A stretch of 5,996 nucleotides of DNA, from assembly GCA_043769005.1 (NCBI GenBank), contig JAYVJV010000199.1, positions 1 to 5,996 of the forward strand. Direction: 5' to 3'. The position numbers were made by a program, and so were the translations under genes. Source of the stretch: JAAFIP01 sp043769005 (GTDB lineage Bacteria; Pseudomonadota; Gammaproteobacteria; Burkholderiales; Burkholderiaceae_C). Each line of letters starts with the position of its first letter. The stretch's first letter is position 1. The notes below the pieces were generated by a model that did not search any database, was not told where the DNA came from, and was given only the letters and a program-made list of their open reading frames with translations. Shown here piece after piece: positions 1 through 5,996 of this stretch.

Positions 1-1105
1 GGCCGAGAGCAAAACCTATATCCAGTCGCTGCCCTATATGGACCGCCTGGACTATGTGTCGATGATGTGCAACGAGCACGCCTACTGCCTGGCCATCGAA
101 AAGATGATGGGCATCGAAGTGCCCGAGCGCGCGCAGCATATCCGCGTGATGTTCAGCGAGATCACCCGCCTGCTCAACCATCTGCTCTGGCTGGGCTGCC
201 ACGGTCTGGACTGCGGCGCGATGACAATTTTTCTGTACGCCTTCCGCGAGCGCGAAGACTTGTTTGATCTGTACGAAGCCGTGAGCGGCGCTCGCATGCA
301 CGCCGCCTACTTCCGCCCCGGTGGCGTGTACCGCGACCTGCCCGACAGCATGCCCCAGTACAAGGTCAGCAAGATCAAAAACGCCAAGGCGCTGGCCAAG
401 TTGAACGAAGGCCGCCAAGGCTCCGTACTGGACTTTATTGACGACTTCACCAAGCGCTTCCCCGCATACCTGGCCGAATACCACACCCTGCTGACTGACA
501 ACCGTATCTGGAAGCAGCGCACCGTGGGTATTGGTGTGGTCACACCCGAGCGAGCGCTCAATCTGGGCTTTACCGGCCCCATGCTGCGCGGCTCGGGCAT
601 CGCCTGGGACTTGCGCAAGCAGCAGCCCTACGACGTGTACGCCAAGATGGTCTTTGACATCCCGGTCGGCAAAACCGGCGACTGCTATGACCGCTACCTG
701 GTGCGCATGGAAGAGATGGCGCAGAGCAACCGCATCATCAAACAGTGTGTGGACTGGCTGCGCGTGAACCCTGGCCCGGTGATCACAGACAACCATAAAG
801 TGGCCGCGCCATCGCGCGAAGGCATGAAGAGCAATATGGAGGATTTGATCCACCACTTCAAACTCTTCACCGAAGGCTTCCATGTGCCGCAAGGCGAGGC
901 CTATGCCGCCGTAGAGCACCCCAAGGGCGAGTTTGGTATTTACATGGTGAGCGACGGGGCCAACAAGCCCTACCGTTTGAAAATTCGCGCCCCCGGCTTT
1001 GCGCACTTGGCTGCACTGGACGAGATGGCGCGCGGCCACATGATTGCCGACGCGGTGGCCGTCATTGGCACCATGGATATTGTTTTCGGAGAGATTGACC
1101 GATGA
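1..1105 (+). CDS. nuoD: NADH:quinone oxidoreductase subunit D (49-kDa type), 5' end cut by window edge
   Basis: The reading frame is open from base 2 to the TGA at 1103-1105, giving 367 visible residues; stand-alone NuoD is usually a little over 400, so about 50 N-terminal residues lie upstream. The ATG at 38 is an internal Met, because conserved coding precedes it in frame (YIQSLPYMDRLDYVSMM). NuoD is a cytoplasmic peripheral-arm subunit descended from the [NiFe]-hydrogenase large subunit; with NuoB and NuoH it forms the quinone-reduction site. Seen here: the DRLDY segment whose Tyr (bases 53-55) corresponds by family knowledge to the quinone-headgroup tyrosine, then NEHAYCLAIE, LLNHLLWLG, LRGSGIAWDLRK, a MEDLIHHFKL segment and the family-typical C-terminus DIVFGEIDR. 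No NuoC domain is visible in the part present, but the missing N-terminus means a NuoCD fusion is excluded only by the betaproteobacterial context. It overlaps nuoE by four bases, which implies translational coupling. Confidence 0.97.
   Translation, partial: AESKTYIQSLPYMDRLDYVSMMCNEHAYCLAIEKMMGIEVPERAQHIRVMFSEITRLLNHLLWLGCHGLDCGAMTIFLYAFREREDLFDLYEAVSGARMHAAYFRPGGVYRDLPDSMPQYKVSKIKNAKALAKLNEGRQGSVLDFIDDFTKRFPAYLAEYHTLLTDNRIWKQRTVGIGVVTPERALNLGFTGPMLRGSGIAWDLRKQQPYDVYAKMVFDIPVGKTGDCYDRYLVRMEEMAQSNRIIKQCVDWLRVNPGPVITDNHKVAAPSREGMKSNMEDLIHHFKLFTEGFHVPQGEAYAAVEHPKGEFGIYMVSDGANKPYRLKIRAPGFAHLAALDEMARGHMIADAVAVIGTMDIVFGEIDR
1088..1093 (+). promoter_or_regulatory. Ribosome binding site of nuoE
   Basis: GGAGAG lies inside the 3' end of nuoD, eight bases before the ATG at 1102. 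It supports the overlapping start (ATGA) and suggests that nuoE is translated by coupling to nuoD. Confidence 0.7.
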
Positions 1106-1620
1106 GCGCCGTTGCAAACCACGCTTCACCGCCCTACGTGTTGACGGATGCAACGCGCACGCGCTTTGCCAAAGAAATCGCGAAGTACCCTGCCGACCAA
1201 AAAGTCTCGGCGGTGATGGCGTGCCTGGCCATCGTGCAGCAAGAGCAGGGCTGGGTCAGCGCGGCCTCTGAGCAAGCCGTGGGCGACTACCTGGGCATGC
1301 CCGCGATTGCGGTGAAAGAAGTCACCACCTTCTACAACATGTACAACCAGCAGCCCGTAGGCAAGTACAAGCTCAATGTTTGCACCAACCTGCCTTGCCA
1401 ATTGCGCGATGGGCAAAAAGCCTTGCAGCATCTGTGCAGCAAGCTCGGTGTAGAGATGGGTGGTACCACAAAGGACGGCCTGTTCACCGTGCAGCAAAGC
1501 GAATGCCTCGGTGCCTGTGCCGACGCGCCCGTGATGCTGGTAAACGACCGCAGCATGTGCAGCTTTATGACGAGCGACAAGCTCGACCAGCTGGTCGACG
1601 GTTTGCGTCAAGCGAAATAG
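1102..1620 (+). CDS. nuoE: NADH:quinone oxidoreductase subunit E (24-kDa type, [2Fe-2S] N1a)
   Basis: This 172-residue protein has the usual length for NuoE and a thioredoxin-like [2Fe-2S] ferredoxin fold by family. It belongs to the NADH-dehydrogenase tip of complex I in the cytoplasm and carries centre N1a next to the FMN of NuoF. The N-terminal helical part (about residues 17-80) ends in the conserved EVTTFYNMY segment. The four cluster ligands are in place as C-x4-C and C-x3-C: C94 and C99 (VCTNLPC), C135 and C139 (SECLGAC), the last followed by the typical APVMLVND. The start at 1102 is chosen because it overlaps the nuoD stop as ATGA and has GGAGAG eight bases upstream; the N-terminal residues YVLTDATRTRF begin the family-like region shortly after. 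A further in-frame upstream start would lie deep in nuoD. Nothing is truncated or missing. Confidence 0.97.
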   Translation: MSAVANHASPPYVLTDATRTRFAKEIAKYPADQKVSAVMACLAIVQQEQGWVSAASEQAVGDYLGMPAIAVKEVTTFYNMYNQQPVGKYKLNVCTNLPCQLRDGQKALQHLCSKLGVEMGGTTKDGLFTVQQSECLGACADAPVMLVNDRSMCSFMTSDKLDQLVDGLRQAK

Positions 1621-1622
1621 GT
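1619..1622 (+). promoter_or_regulatory. Weak ribosome binding site of nuoF
   Basis: AGGT, partly made of the nuoE stop codon TAG, sits nine bases before the ATG at 1632. It is a poor Shine-Dalgarno match, but it is the only purine core at a usable distance. The stop-codon overlap would fit reinitiation by ribosomes finishing nuoE; that is inference. Confidence 0.4.
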
Positions 1623-1631
1623 AGTCAAATA

Positions 1632-3038
1632 ATGAACGCAGATCAAGTTCTTGCCCAGTTCCAGGCCACAGGGGTACAAACCTGTTTCCATGGTCGCCAT
1701 ATCGAGCCGCAAATTTTCAAAGATTTGAACGGCAGCAATTGGCGCTTGAAAGACTACGTAGCGCGCGGCGGCTATGCAGCCCTGAAGAAAATCCTGGGCA
1801 AAGATGGTGCGCCCGTGGCCGAGGGTGCGCAGGCGGGCCTGACGCAAGACCAGGTGATTGCCACCATGAAAGAGTCCGCACTGCGCGGCCGTGGCGGTGC
1901 GGGCTTTCCTACGGGATTGAAGTGGAGCTTTATGCCGCGCCAATTTCCTGGCCAAAAATACTTGGTCTGCAACTCCGACGAAGGCGAGCCCGGCACCTGC
2001 AAAGACCGCGACATTCTGGAATTTAACCCCCACATCGTCATTGAAGGCATGGCGATTGCCGCCTACGCCATGGGCATTTCGGTGGGCTACAACTACATCC
2101 ACGGCGAAATTTTCAAAACCTACGACCGTTTTGAAGAAGCGCTGGAAGAAGCGCGCGCTGCGGGCTTCTTGGGCGACAAAATTTGTGGCAGCAATTTCAG
2201 CTTCCAGCTCCACGCCTTCCACGGTTTTGGAGCCTACATCTGCGGCGAAGAAACCGCATTGCTCGAATCGCTCGAAGGCAAAAAAGGCCAGCCGCGTTTC
2301 AAGCCACCATTCCCCGCCAGTTTTGGCATGTATGGCAAACCCACCACCATCAACAATACCGAGACCTTCGCGGCAGTGCCGTGGATCATCAACAACGGTG
2401 GTGCCGCGTACTTGGCCATTGGCAAGCCCAACAACGGCGGCACCAAGATTTACTCCGTCTCGGGCGACGTAGAGCTGCCCGGCAACTACGAAGTGCCACT
2501 GGGCACGCCGTTTAGCAAGCTGCTCGAACTTGCTGGTGGTGTGCGCAAAGGCCGCACGCTCAAGGCCGTGATCCCCGGTGGCTCGTCCGCCCCCGTGTTG
2601 CCCGCTGAGATCATGATGCAGTGCACGATGGACTACGATTCGATTGCCAAAGCAGGCTCCATGCTCGGCTCGGGCGCGGTCATAGTGATGGACGATTCGC
2701 GTTGCATGGTGGAAAGCCTCAAGCGCTTGAGCTATTTCTACATGCACGAGTCTTGCGGCCAATGCACCCCCTGCCGCGAAGGCACGGGCTGGCTCTGGCG
2801 CATGGTAGACCGCATCCACACGGGCCACGGCAAACCGAGCGACCTGGACTTGCTCAACTCGGTAGCCGACAACATCCAGGGCCGCACCATCTGCGCACTG
2901 GGCGATGCAGCCGCCATGCCGGTACGTGCGATGATCAAGCATTTCAGGCCCGAGTTTGAAGCGATGATTAACAAGGCCCAGGCCAAGCAGGTTGTGCAGA
3001 CTACGCCCCATTCCCTAGCCCACACCGTCACCGCGTAA
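1632..3038 (+). CDS. nuoF: NADH:quinone oxidoreductase subunit F (51-kDa type, FMN and [4Fe-4S] N3)
   Basis: NuoF oxidises NADH: it binds NADH and FMN and passes electrons singly to its [4Fe-4S] centre N3. The 468-residue product contains the glycine-rich FMN/NADH segment GRGGAGFPTGLKW (residues 86-98), the acidic NSDEGEPGTCKDRD stretch (114-127), the second nucleotide-site segment AYICGEETALLESLEG (201-216), a SLBB-like region (about 270-320), and the N3 ligands C375, C378 and C381 (ESCGQCTPCREG) with C421 (TICALGD). The frame is open upstream to 1380, but that part lies inside nuoE in another frame and carries no NuoF-like sequence; the ATG at 1632, 11 bases after the nuoE stop, gives a normal N-terminus. 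The last 20 residues or so (from about 449) are an Ala/Thr/Val-rich tail past the conserved fold and are probably lineage-specific. All catalytic motifs are intact. Confidence 0.98.
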   Translation: MNADQVLAQFQATGVQTCFHGRHIEPQIFKDLNGSNWRLKDYVARGGYAALKKILGKDGAPVAEGAQAGLTQDQVIATMKESALRGRGGAGFPTGLKWSFMPRQFPGQKYLVCNSDEGEPGTCKDRDILEFNPHIVIEGMAIAAYAMGISVGYNYIHGEIFKTYDRFEEALEEARAAGFLGDKICGSNFSFQLHAFHGFGAYICGEETALLESLEGKKGQPRFKPPFPASFGMYGKPTTINNTETFAAVPWIINNGGAAYLAIGKPNNGGTKIYSVSGDVELPGNYEVPLGTPFSKLLELAGGVRKGRTLKAVIPGGSSAPVLPAEIMMQCTMDYDSIAKAGSMLGSGAVIVMDDSRCMVESLKRLSYFYMHESCGQCTPCREGTGWLWRMVDRIHTGHGKPSDLDLLNSVADNIQGRTICALGDAAAMPVRAMIKHFRPEFEAMINKAQAKQVVQTTPHSLAHTVTA

Positions 3039-3041
3039 GCC

Positions 3042-3047
3042 AAGAGA
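3042..3047 (+). promoter_or_regulatory. Weak ribosome binding site of nuoG
   Basis: AAGAGA in the 14-base gap after nuoF is five bases upstream of the ATG at 3053. The match to the Shine-Dalgarno consensus is only partial, but position and lack of alternatives support the start, as does the family-typical N-terminus MVEIELDGKKIEALEG. Confidence 0.5.
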
Positions 3048-3052
3048 ACAAC

Positions 3053-5200
3053 ATGGTTGAAATTGAATTAGACGGTAAAAAAATAGAAGCCCTGGAAGGC
3101 AGCATGATTATTCAGGCTGCGGAGAAAGTGGGCACCTATATTCCGCATTTTTGCTACCACAAGAAGCTCAGCGTAGCGGCCAACTGCCGCATGTGTCTGG
3201 TGGACGTGGAGAAGATGCCCAAGCCCATGCCCGCCTGTGCCACACCCGTGAGCCAGGGCATGATCGTGCGCACCAAGAGCGACAAGGCCATCAAGGCGCA
3301 GCAGTCGGTGATGGAGTTTTTACTTATCAATCACCCACTGGATTGCCCGATTTGCGACCAGGGCGGTGAATGCCAGTTACAGGATTTGGCTGTGGGTTAC
3401 GGCGGTAGCGGATCGCGCTACGAAGAAGAAAAGCGCGTGGTCGCCGTTAAAGACGTGGGCCCGCTGATTAGCATGCAGGAGATGACGCGCTGCATTCACT
3501 GCACGCGCTGCGTACGCTTTGGCCAGGAAGTCTCCGGCATCATGGAGCTGGGCATGTTGCACCGTGGTGAGCATGCCGAGATCACCACCGTGGTGGGCGA
3601 TACAGTCGATTCCGAGCTGTCGGGCAACATGATCGACATTTGCCCTGTGGGCGCTTTAACGAGCAAACCCTTCCGCTACAGCGCCCGCACCTGGGAGCTG
3701 GGCCGCCGCAAATCGGTCAGCCCGCATGACTCGACGGGTGCCAACCTGATTGTTCAGGTTAAAAACAACCAGGTGATGCGCGTTGTGCCGCTAGAAAACG
3801 AAGCCGTCAACGAATGCTGGATCGCCGACCGCGACCGTTTCAGTTACGAAGCCTTGAACGGCCCTGAGCGTTTAACCCAGCCCATGCTCAAGCAAGGCGG
3901 CGTGTGGAAAGAAGTCGATTGGCAGGCTGCGCTCGAATACGTGGCCAATGGTTTGAAGCAAATCAAAGCCGACCACAGTAGCGCATCCATCGGCGCGCTG
4001 GTCAGCCCGCACAGCACCGTGGAAGAGCTGTACCTGGCAGGCGCACTGGTGCGCGGACTGGGTAGTGACAACATTGACTACCGCATGCGCAATGCAGAAT
4101 TTCCCGCCATCGAAGGCGTGCGCTATTTGGGCATGCCGATCGCATCGCTGTCCACCTTGCAGCGCGTGCTGGTGGTGGGCAGCAACCTGCGCAAGGACCA
4201 TCCCCTGTTTGCACAGCGTATTCGCCAGGCAGTGCGCAAGGGTGGGGCACTAGCAGCTATTAATTCAGTAGCGTACGATTGGGCTATGCCCGTCGCGCAG
4301 AGCATTACCTTGCCTGCTGCCCAGTGGGCGCAGGCGCTGGCCGATGTGGCCACTGCCATCGCGTTGGAGAAAAGCGTTACTGCACCTGCTGCGGGCAATG
4401 CCACCGACGCAGCCAAAGCCATTGCCAAATCACTGCTCGGCGGCGAACGCAAGGCCGTGCTCTTGGGCAACGCCGCTGCGCACCACGCTAACGCATCCTC
4501 CTTGCTGGCCTTGGCCAACTGGATCGGCGAGCAAACCGGTGCCAGCGTGGGTTACCTCAGCGAAGCGGCCAACACCGTGGGCGCGCAGCTTGCGGGCGCT
4601 ATGCCACAAAAAGGCGGCAAGCACGTTGCGCAGATGCTCGCAGGCGGCTTGCGCGCTGCCATTTTGCTGAGCACCGAGCCGAAATTTGACAGCGCCGCGC
4701 GTGCCGACATCCAAGCCGACATGGTTGTCACGCTCAGCCCGTTCAAAGCCAATATGGATTGCAGCGATGTGCTGCTGCCGATTGCACCGTTTACCGAAAC
4801 TGCTGGAACCTTCATCAACGCCGAAGGCCGTGTGCAGAGCTTCCATGGTGTGGTGAAGCCTCTGGGCGACACCCGCCCGGCCTGGAAAGTGCTGCGCGTG
4901 CTCGGTAATATGCTGGGCGTGCCAGGCTTTGATTTTGAGTCCTCGCAAGACGTGTTGGCCAAAGTGGTCAAGGCGGATGCGCAGTTTGTACCTGCTGACA
5001 AGCTGAGCAATGCGACAAAGGCGTCGATCCGGTTGGACATTGCTGCGGGCGAGCCTGCCAGCGTCGCCATCTACCAGCTCGACAGCCTGGTGCGCCGTGC
5101 GCCGTCGCTGCAACTGACGGCGGATGCCAAAGCTGGGATGGCTTCAACTACTAAAGTAGCTCCAGCCGCCACGTCTGCTGCGCAAGGAGTCCCAGCATGA
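3053..5200 (+). CDS. nuoG: NADH:quinone oxidoreductase subunit G (75-kDa type, N1b/N4/N5, lacks N7)
   Basis: NuoG is the large iron-sulfur subunit of the peripheral arm and relays electrons from NuoF towards NuoI. The 715-residue protein is of the short, mitochondrial-like type (E. coli NuoG is about 200 residues longer). Ligands seen in order: [2Fe-2S] N1b at C34, C45, C48 and C62; [4Fe-4S] N5 as H94-x3-C98-x2-C101-x5-C107; [4Fe-4S] N4 at C147, C150, C153 and C197 (DICPVGAL). The extra N7 cluster of E. coli-type NuoG is absent: the C-x2-C-x3-C site reads S223, D226, A230, and the fourth position is A258 (WIADRDRF). From about residue 215 on, the protein is a degenerate molybdopterin-oxidoreductase domain, alanine-rich around 395-530, with the conserved FTETAGTFINAEGRVQ (580-595). 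The tail after about 685 is Ala/Thr/Pro-rich and of low complexity. The start lies 14 bases past the nuoF stop; the stop overlaps nuoH by four bases. Confidence 0.97.
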   Translation: MVEIELDGKKIEALEGSMIIQAAEKVGTYIPHFCYHKKLSVAANCRMCLVDVEKMPKPMPACATPVSQGMIVRTKSDKAIKAQQSVMEFLLINHPLDCPICDQGGECQLQDLAVGYGGSGSRYEEEKRVVAVKDVGPLISMQEMTRCIHCTRCVRFGQEVSGIMELGMLHRGEHAEITTVVGDTVDSELSGNMIDICPVGALTSKPFRYSARTWELGRRKSVSPHDSTGANLIVQVKNNQVMRVVPLENEAVNECWIADRDRFSYEALNGPERLTQPMLKQGGVWKEVDWQAALEYVANGLKQIKADHSSASIGALVSPHSTVEELYLAGALVRGLGSDNIDYRMRNAEFPAIEGVRYLGMPIASLSTLQRVLVVGSNLRKDHPLFAQRIRQAVRKGGALAAINSVAYDWAMPVAQSITLPAAQWAQALADVATAIALEKSVTAPAAGNATDAAKAIAKSLLGGERKAVLLGNAAAHHANASSLLALANWIGEQTGASVGYLSEAANTVGAQLAGAMPQKGGKHVAQMLAGGLRAAILLSTEPKFDSAARADIQADMVVTLSPFKANMDCSDVLLPIAPFTETAGTFINAEGRVQSFHGVVKPLGDTRPAWKVLRVLGNMLGVPGFDFESSQDVLAKVVKADAQFVPADKLSNATKASIRLDIAAGEPASVAIYQLDSLVRRAPSLQLTADAKAGMASTTKVAPAATSAAQGVPA
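4249..4273 (+). repeat. AT-rich imperfect palindrome inside nuoG, possible Comamonadaceae-type dispersed repeat
   Basis: The patch reads CTAGCAGCTATTAATTCAGTAGC around 4250-4272, with GCTA (4256-4259) facing TAGC (4269-4272) across an AT-rich centre. It stands out from GC-rich nuoG and encodes NuoG residues of about 399-407 (GALAAINSVA) with codons uncommon elsewhere in the gene (CTA, GCA, TCA, GTA). Its reverse complement, with AATAGCTGCTAG, resembles short dispersed repeats I recall from Comamonadaceae. The frame is kept. A chance resemblance cannot be excluded. Confidence 0.4.
5132..5166 (+). repeat. Imperfect inverted repeat in the nuoG 3' tail
   Basis: GCTGG at 5132-5136 pairs with CCAGC at 5162-5166, and an inner stem pairs CTACT (5148-5152) with AGTAG (5155-5159) across two A bases. 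The patch is AT-richer than its surroundings and encodes about residues 694-705 of the non-conserved NuoG tail (AGMASTTKVAPA). It lies 31 bases before the nuoH start. It is not a terminator: no T-tract follows and the operon continues. It may be a dispersed repeat related to the patch near 4260 or a chance hairpin. Confidence 0.4.
5184..5190 (+). promoter_or_regulatory. Strong ribosome binding site of nuoH
   Basis: AAGGAGT is a near-perfect Shine-Dalgarno sequence six bases before the ATG at 5197. It lies within the last codons of nuoG and is the best ribosome site in the window, so part of the nuoG C-terminal coding is constrained by it (it encodes the Q-G-V near the end). Confidence 0.85.
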
Positions 5201-5996
5201 TCGACACCTTGCACGGTATCGGCCAAGGCCTGATTGCCGCCCCCTGGTGGGGCAGCATGGCCTGGCCCGTGATCTGGAACCTGATCAAAATTATTCTGGT
5301 GGTGCTGCCCATCATGGGCCTGGTGGCCTACCTCACACTGTGGGAGCGCAAAGCGATTGGCTGGATGCAAATCCGCATTGGCCCCAACCGTGTGGGCCCA
5401 CTGGGTTTGTTGCAGCCGATTGCCGATGCACTCAAACTGCTGACCAAAGAAATCATTGTGCCCGCTGCGGCCAATAAAAGCCTGTTCTTCATCGGCCCCA
5501 TCATGACCATCATGCCAGCACTGGCGGCGTGGGCGGTAGTGCCTTTTGGCCCCGAAGTGGCGCTGGCTAACATCAACGCCGGTTTGCTCTTCATCATGGC
5601 GATTACGTCGATGGAAGTCTATGGCGTGATCATTGCAGGCTGGGCCTCCAACTCCAAATACGCCTTCCTCGGTGCACTGCGTGCCTCGGCACAAATGGTG
5701 AGCTACGAGATTGCCATGGGCTTTTGTTTGGTGGTGGTGCTGATGGTCTCGGCCTCGCTCAACATGACCGACATCGTCGTGGGGCAGGGCAAGGGTTACT
5801 TTGCGGCGACGGGTTTGAATTTCCTATCCTGGAATTGGCTACCACTACTGCCCATCTTCGTGGTCTACATCATCTCAGGCATCGCCGAGACCAACCGCCA
5901 CCCGTTTGACGTGGTGGAAGGCGAGTCCGAAATCGTAGCGGGTCACATGGTGGAGTACTCGGGTATGGCCTTTGCCATGTTCTTCCTGGCCGAATA
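5197..5996 (+). CDS. nuoH: NADH:quinone oxidoreductase subunit H (ND1 type), 3' end cut by window edge
   Basis: NuoH is the membrane subunit that joins the peripheral arm to the proton-pumping arm and lines the quinone tunnel. The frame is open from the ATG at 5197 to the window end: 266 residues, roughly three quarters of a family length of about 350. Hydrophobic segments are visible at about residues 25-48, 96-117, 125-149, 172-188 and 213-231, with another beginning near 254. Family signatures are intact: WERKAIGWMQIRIGPNRVG (49-67) on the first cytoplasmic loop, RASAQMVSYE (162-171), and AETNRHPFDVVEGESEIVAG (230-249) on the charged quinone-tunnel loop. The start is well supported: a strong AAGGAGT six bases upstream and an ATGA overlap with the nuoG stop. 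The missing C-terminus is due only to the window boundary; no frameshift is seen. Confidence 0.97.
   Translation, partial: MIDTLHGIGQGLIAAPWWGSMAWPVIWNLIKIILVVLPIMGLVAYLTLWERKAIGWMQIRIGPNRVGPLGLLQPIADALKLLTKEIIVPAAANKSLFFIGPIMTIMPALAAWAVVPFGPEVALANINAGLLFIMAITSMEVYGVIIAGWASNSKYAFLGALRASAQMVSYEIAMGFCLVVVLMVSASLNMTDIVVGQGKGYFAATGLNFLSWNWLPLLPIFVVYIISGIAETNRHPFDVVEGESEIVAGHMVEYSGMAFAMFFLAE

Noticed and set aside
38..40. ATG at 38 as a start of nuoD
   Set aside because: In-frame conserved NuoD sequence precedes it to the window edge, so it is an internal methionine.
1126..1611. A 161-codon open frame on the minus strand opposite nuoE
   Set aside because: Same cause: it is fully antisense to a complete NuoE, with no ribosome site or family-like motif that I can see.
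1380..1631. Upstream in-frame extension of nuoF
   Set aside because: The extra 84 codons overlap nuoE in another frame and show no NuoF-like sequence; the ATG at 1632 fits the family N-terminus.
2389..2445. Two similar AACAACGG-GG segments in nuoF (NNGGAA and NNGGT)
   Set aside because: A short local similarity explained by Asn-Gly coding in a conserved region; not a repeat array.
1608..3011. A 467-codon open frame on the minus strand opposite nuoF
   Set aside because: It is a mirror of nuoF caused by GC-skewed codon positions; its translation is rich in Ala, Val, His and Arg and has no recognisable motif, while the + strand carries a complete NuoF with all ligands.
4430..5113. Long minus-strand open frames opposite the 3' half of nuoG (227 codons) and opposite nuoG/nuoH (5071-5694)
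   Set aside because: Compositional shadows of nuoG and nuoH; no recognisable protein features, and the sense genes are intact.
5132..5166. Rho-independent terminator between nuoG and nuoH
   Set aside because: The stem is short and imperfect, no run of T follows, and nuoH overlaps nuoG with a strong ribosome site.
1..5996. Possible novel system or mobile insertion in the window
   Set aside because: Every base apart from 25 intergenic bases belongs to five contiguous, in-order complex I genes with intact motifs; there is no room for an accessory system.

Overview
The window is an ordinary, intact stretch of a bacterial nuo operon, which encodes the proton-pumping NADH:ubiquinone oxidoreductase (respiratory complex I). 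All genes lie on the + strand in the canonical order nuoD (3' part) - nuoE - nuoF - nuoG - nuoH (5' part). Both edges cut through genes, so nuoA-C and nuoI-N presumably lie outside the window.

The organism looks like a betaproteobacterium, probably of the Comamonadaceae (Rhodoferax/Polaromonas/Acidovorax-like). The reasons are: a moderately high GC content; separate nuoC and nuoD (the visible NuoD runs as a stand-alone 49-kDa-type subunit); a 715-residue NuoG of the short, mitochondrial-like type without the N7 cluster; NuoH wording such as HPFDVVEGESEIVAGHMVEY; and two small AT-rich palindromic patches inside nuoG that resemble short dispersed repeats I remember from Comamonadaceae genomes. 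The placement is from memory of family sequences, not from a search.

Layout: nuoD ends at 1105 and overlaps nuoE by four bases (ATGA). NuoE (1102-1620) is followed by an 11-base gap, then nuoF (1632-3038), a 14-base gap, nuoG (3053-5200), and another ATGA overlap into nuoH (5197 to the window end). There is no gap over 14 bases, no terminator, no internal promoter that I can defend, no RNA gene, no mobile gene and no CRISPR.

Together the products form an electron path. NuoF takes hydride from NADH onto FMN; electrons pass through the NuoF [4Fe-4S] (N3) and NuoG clusters (N1b, N4, N5) towards NuoI/NuoB (not seen) and reach quinone at the NuoD/NuoB/NuoH site. NuoE carries the off-path N1a [2Fe-2S] centre. 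All cluster ligands expected for this type of enzyme are present in NuoE, NuoF and NuoG. I found no undescribed system here; the points worth a second look are small-scale sequence patches inside nuoG and its variable C-terminal tail.
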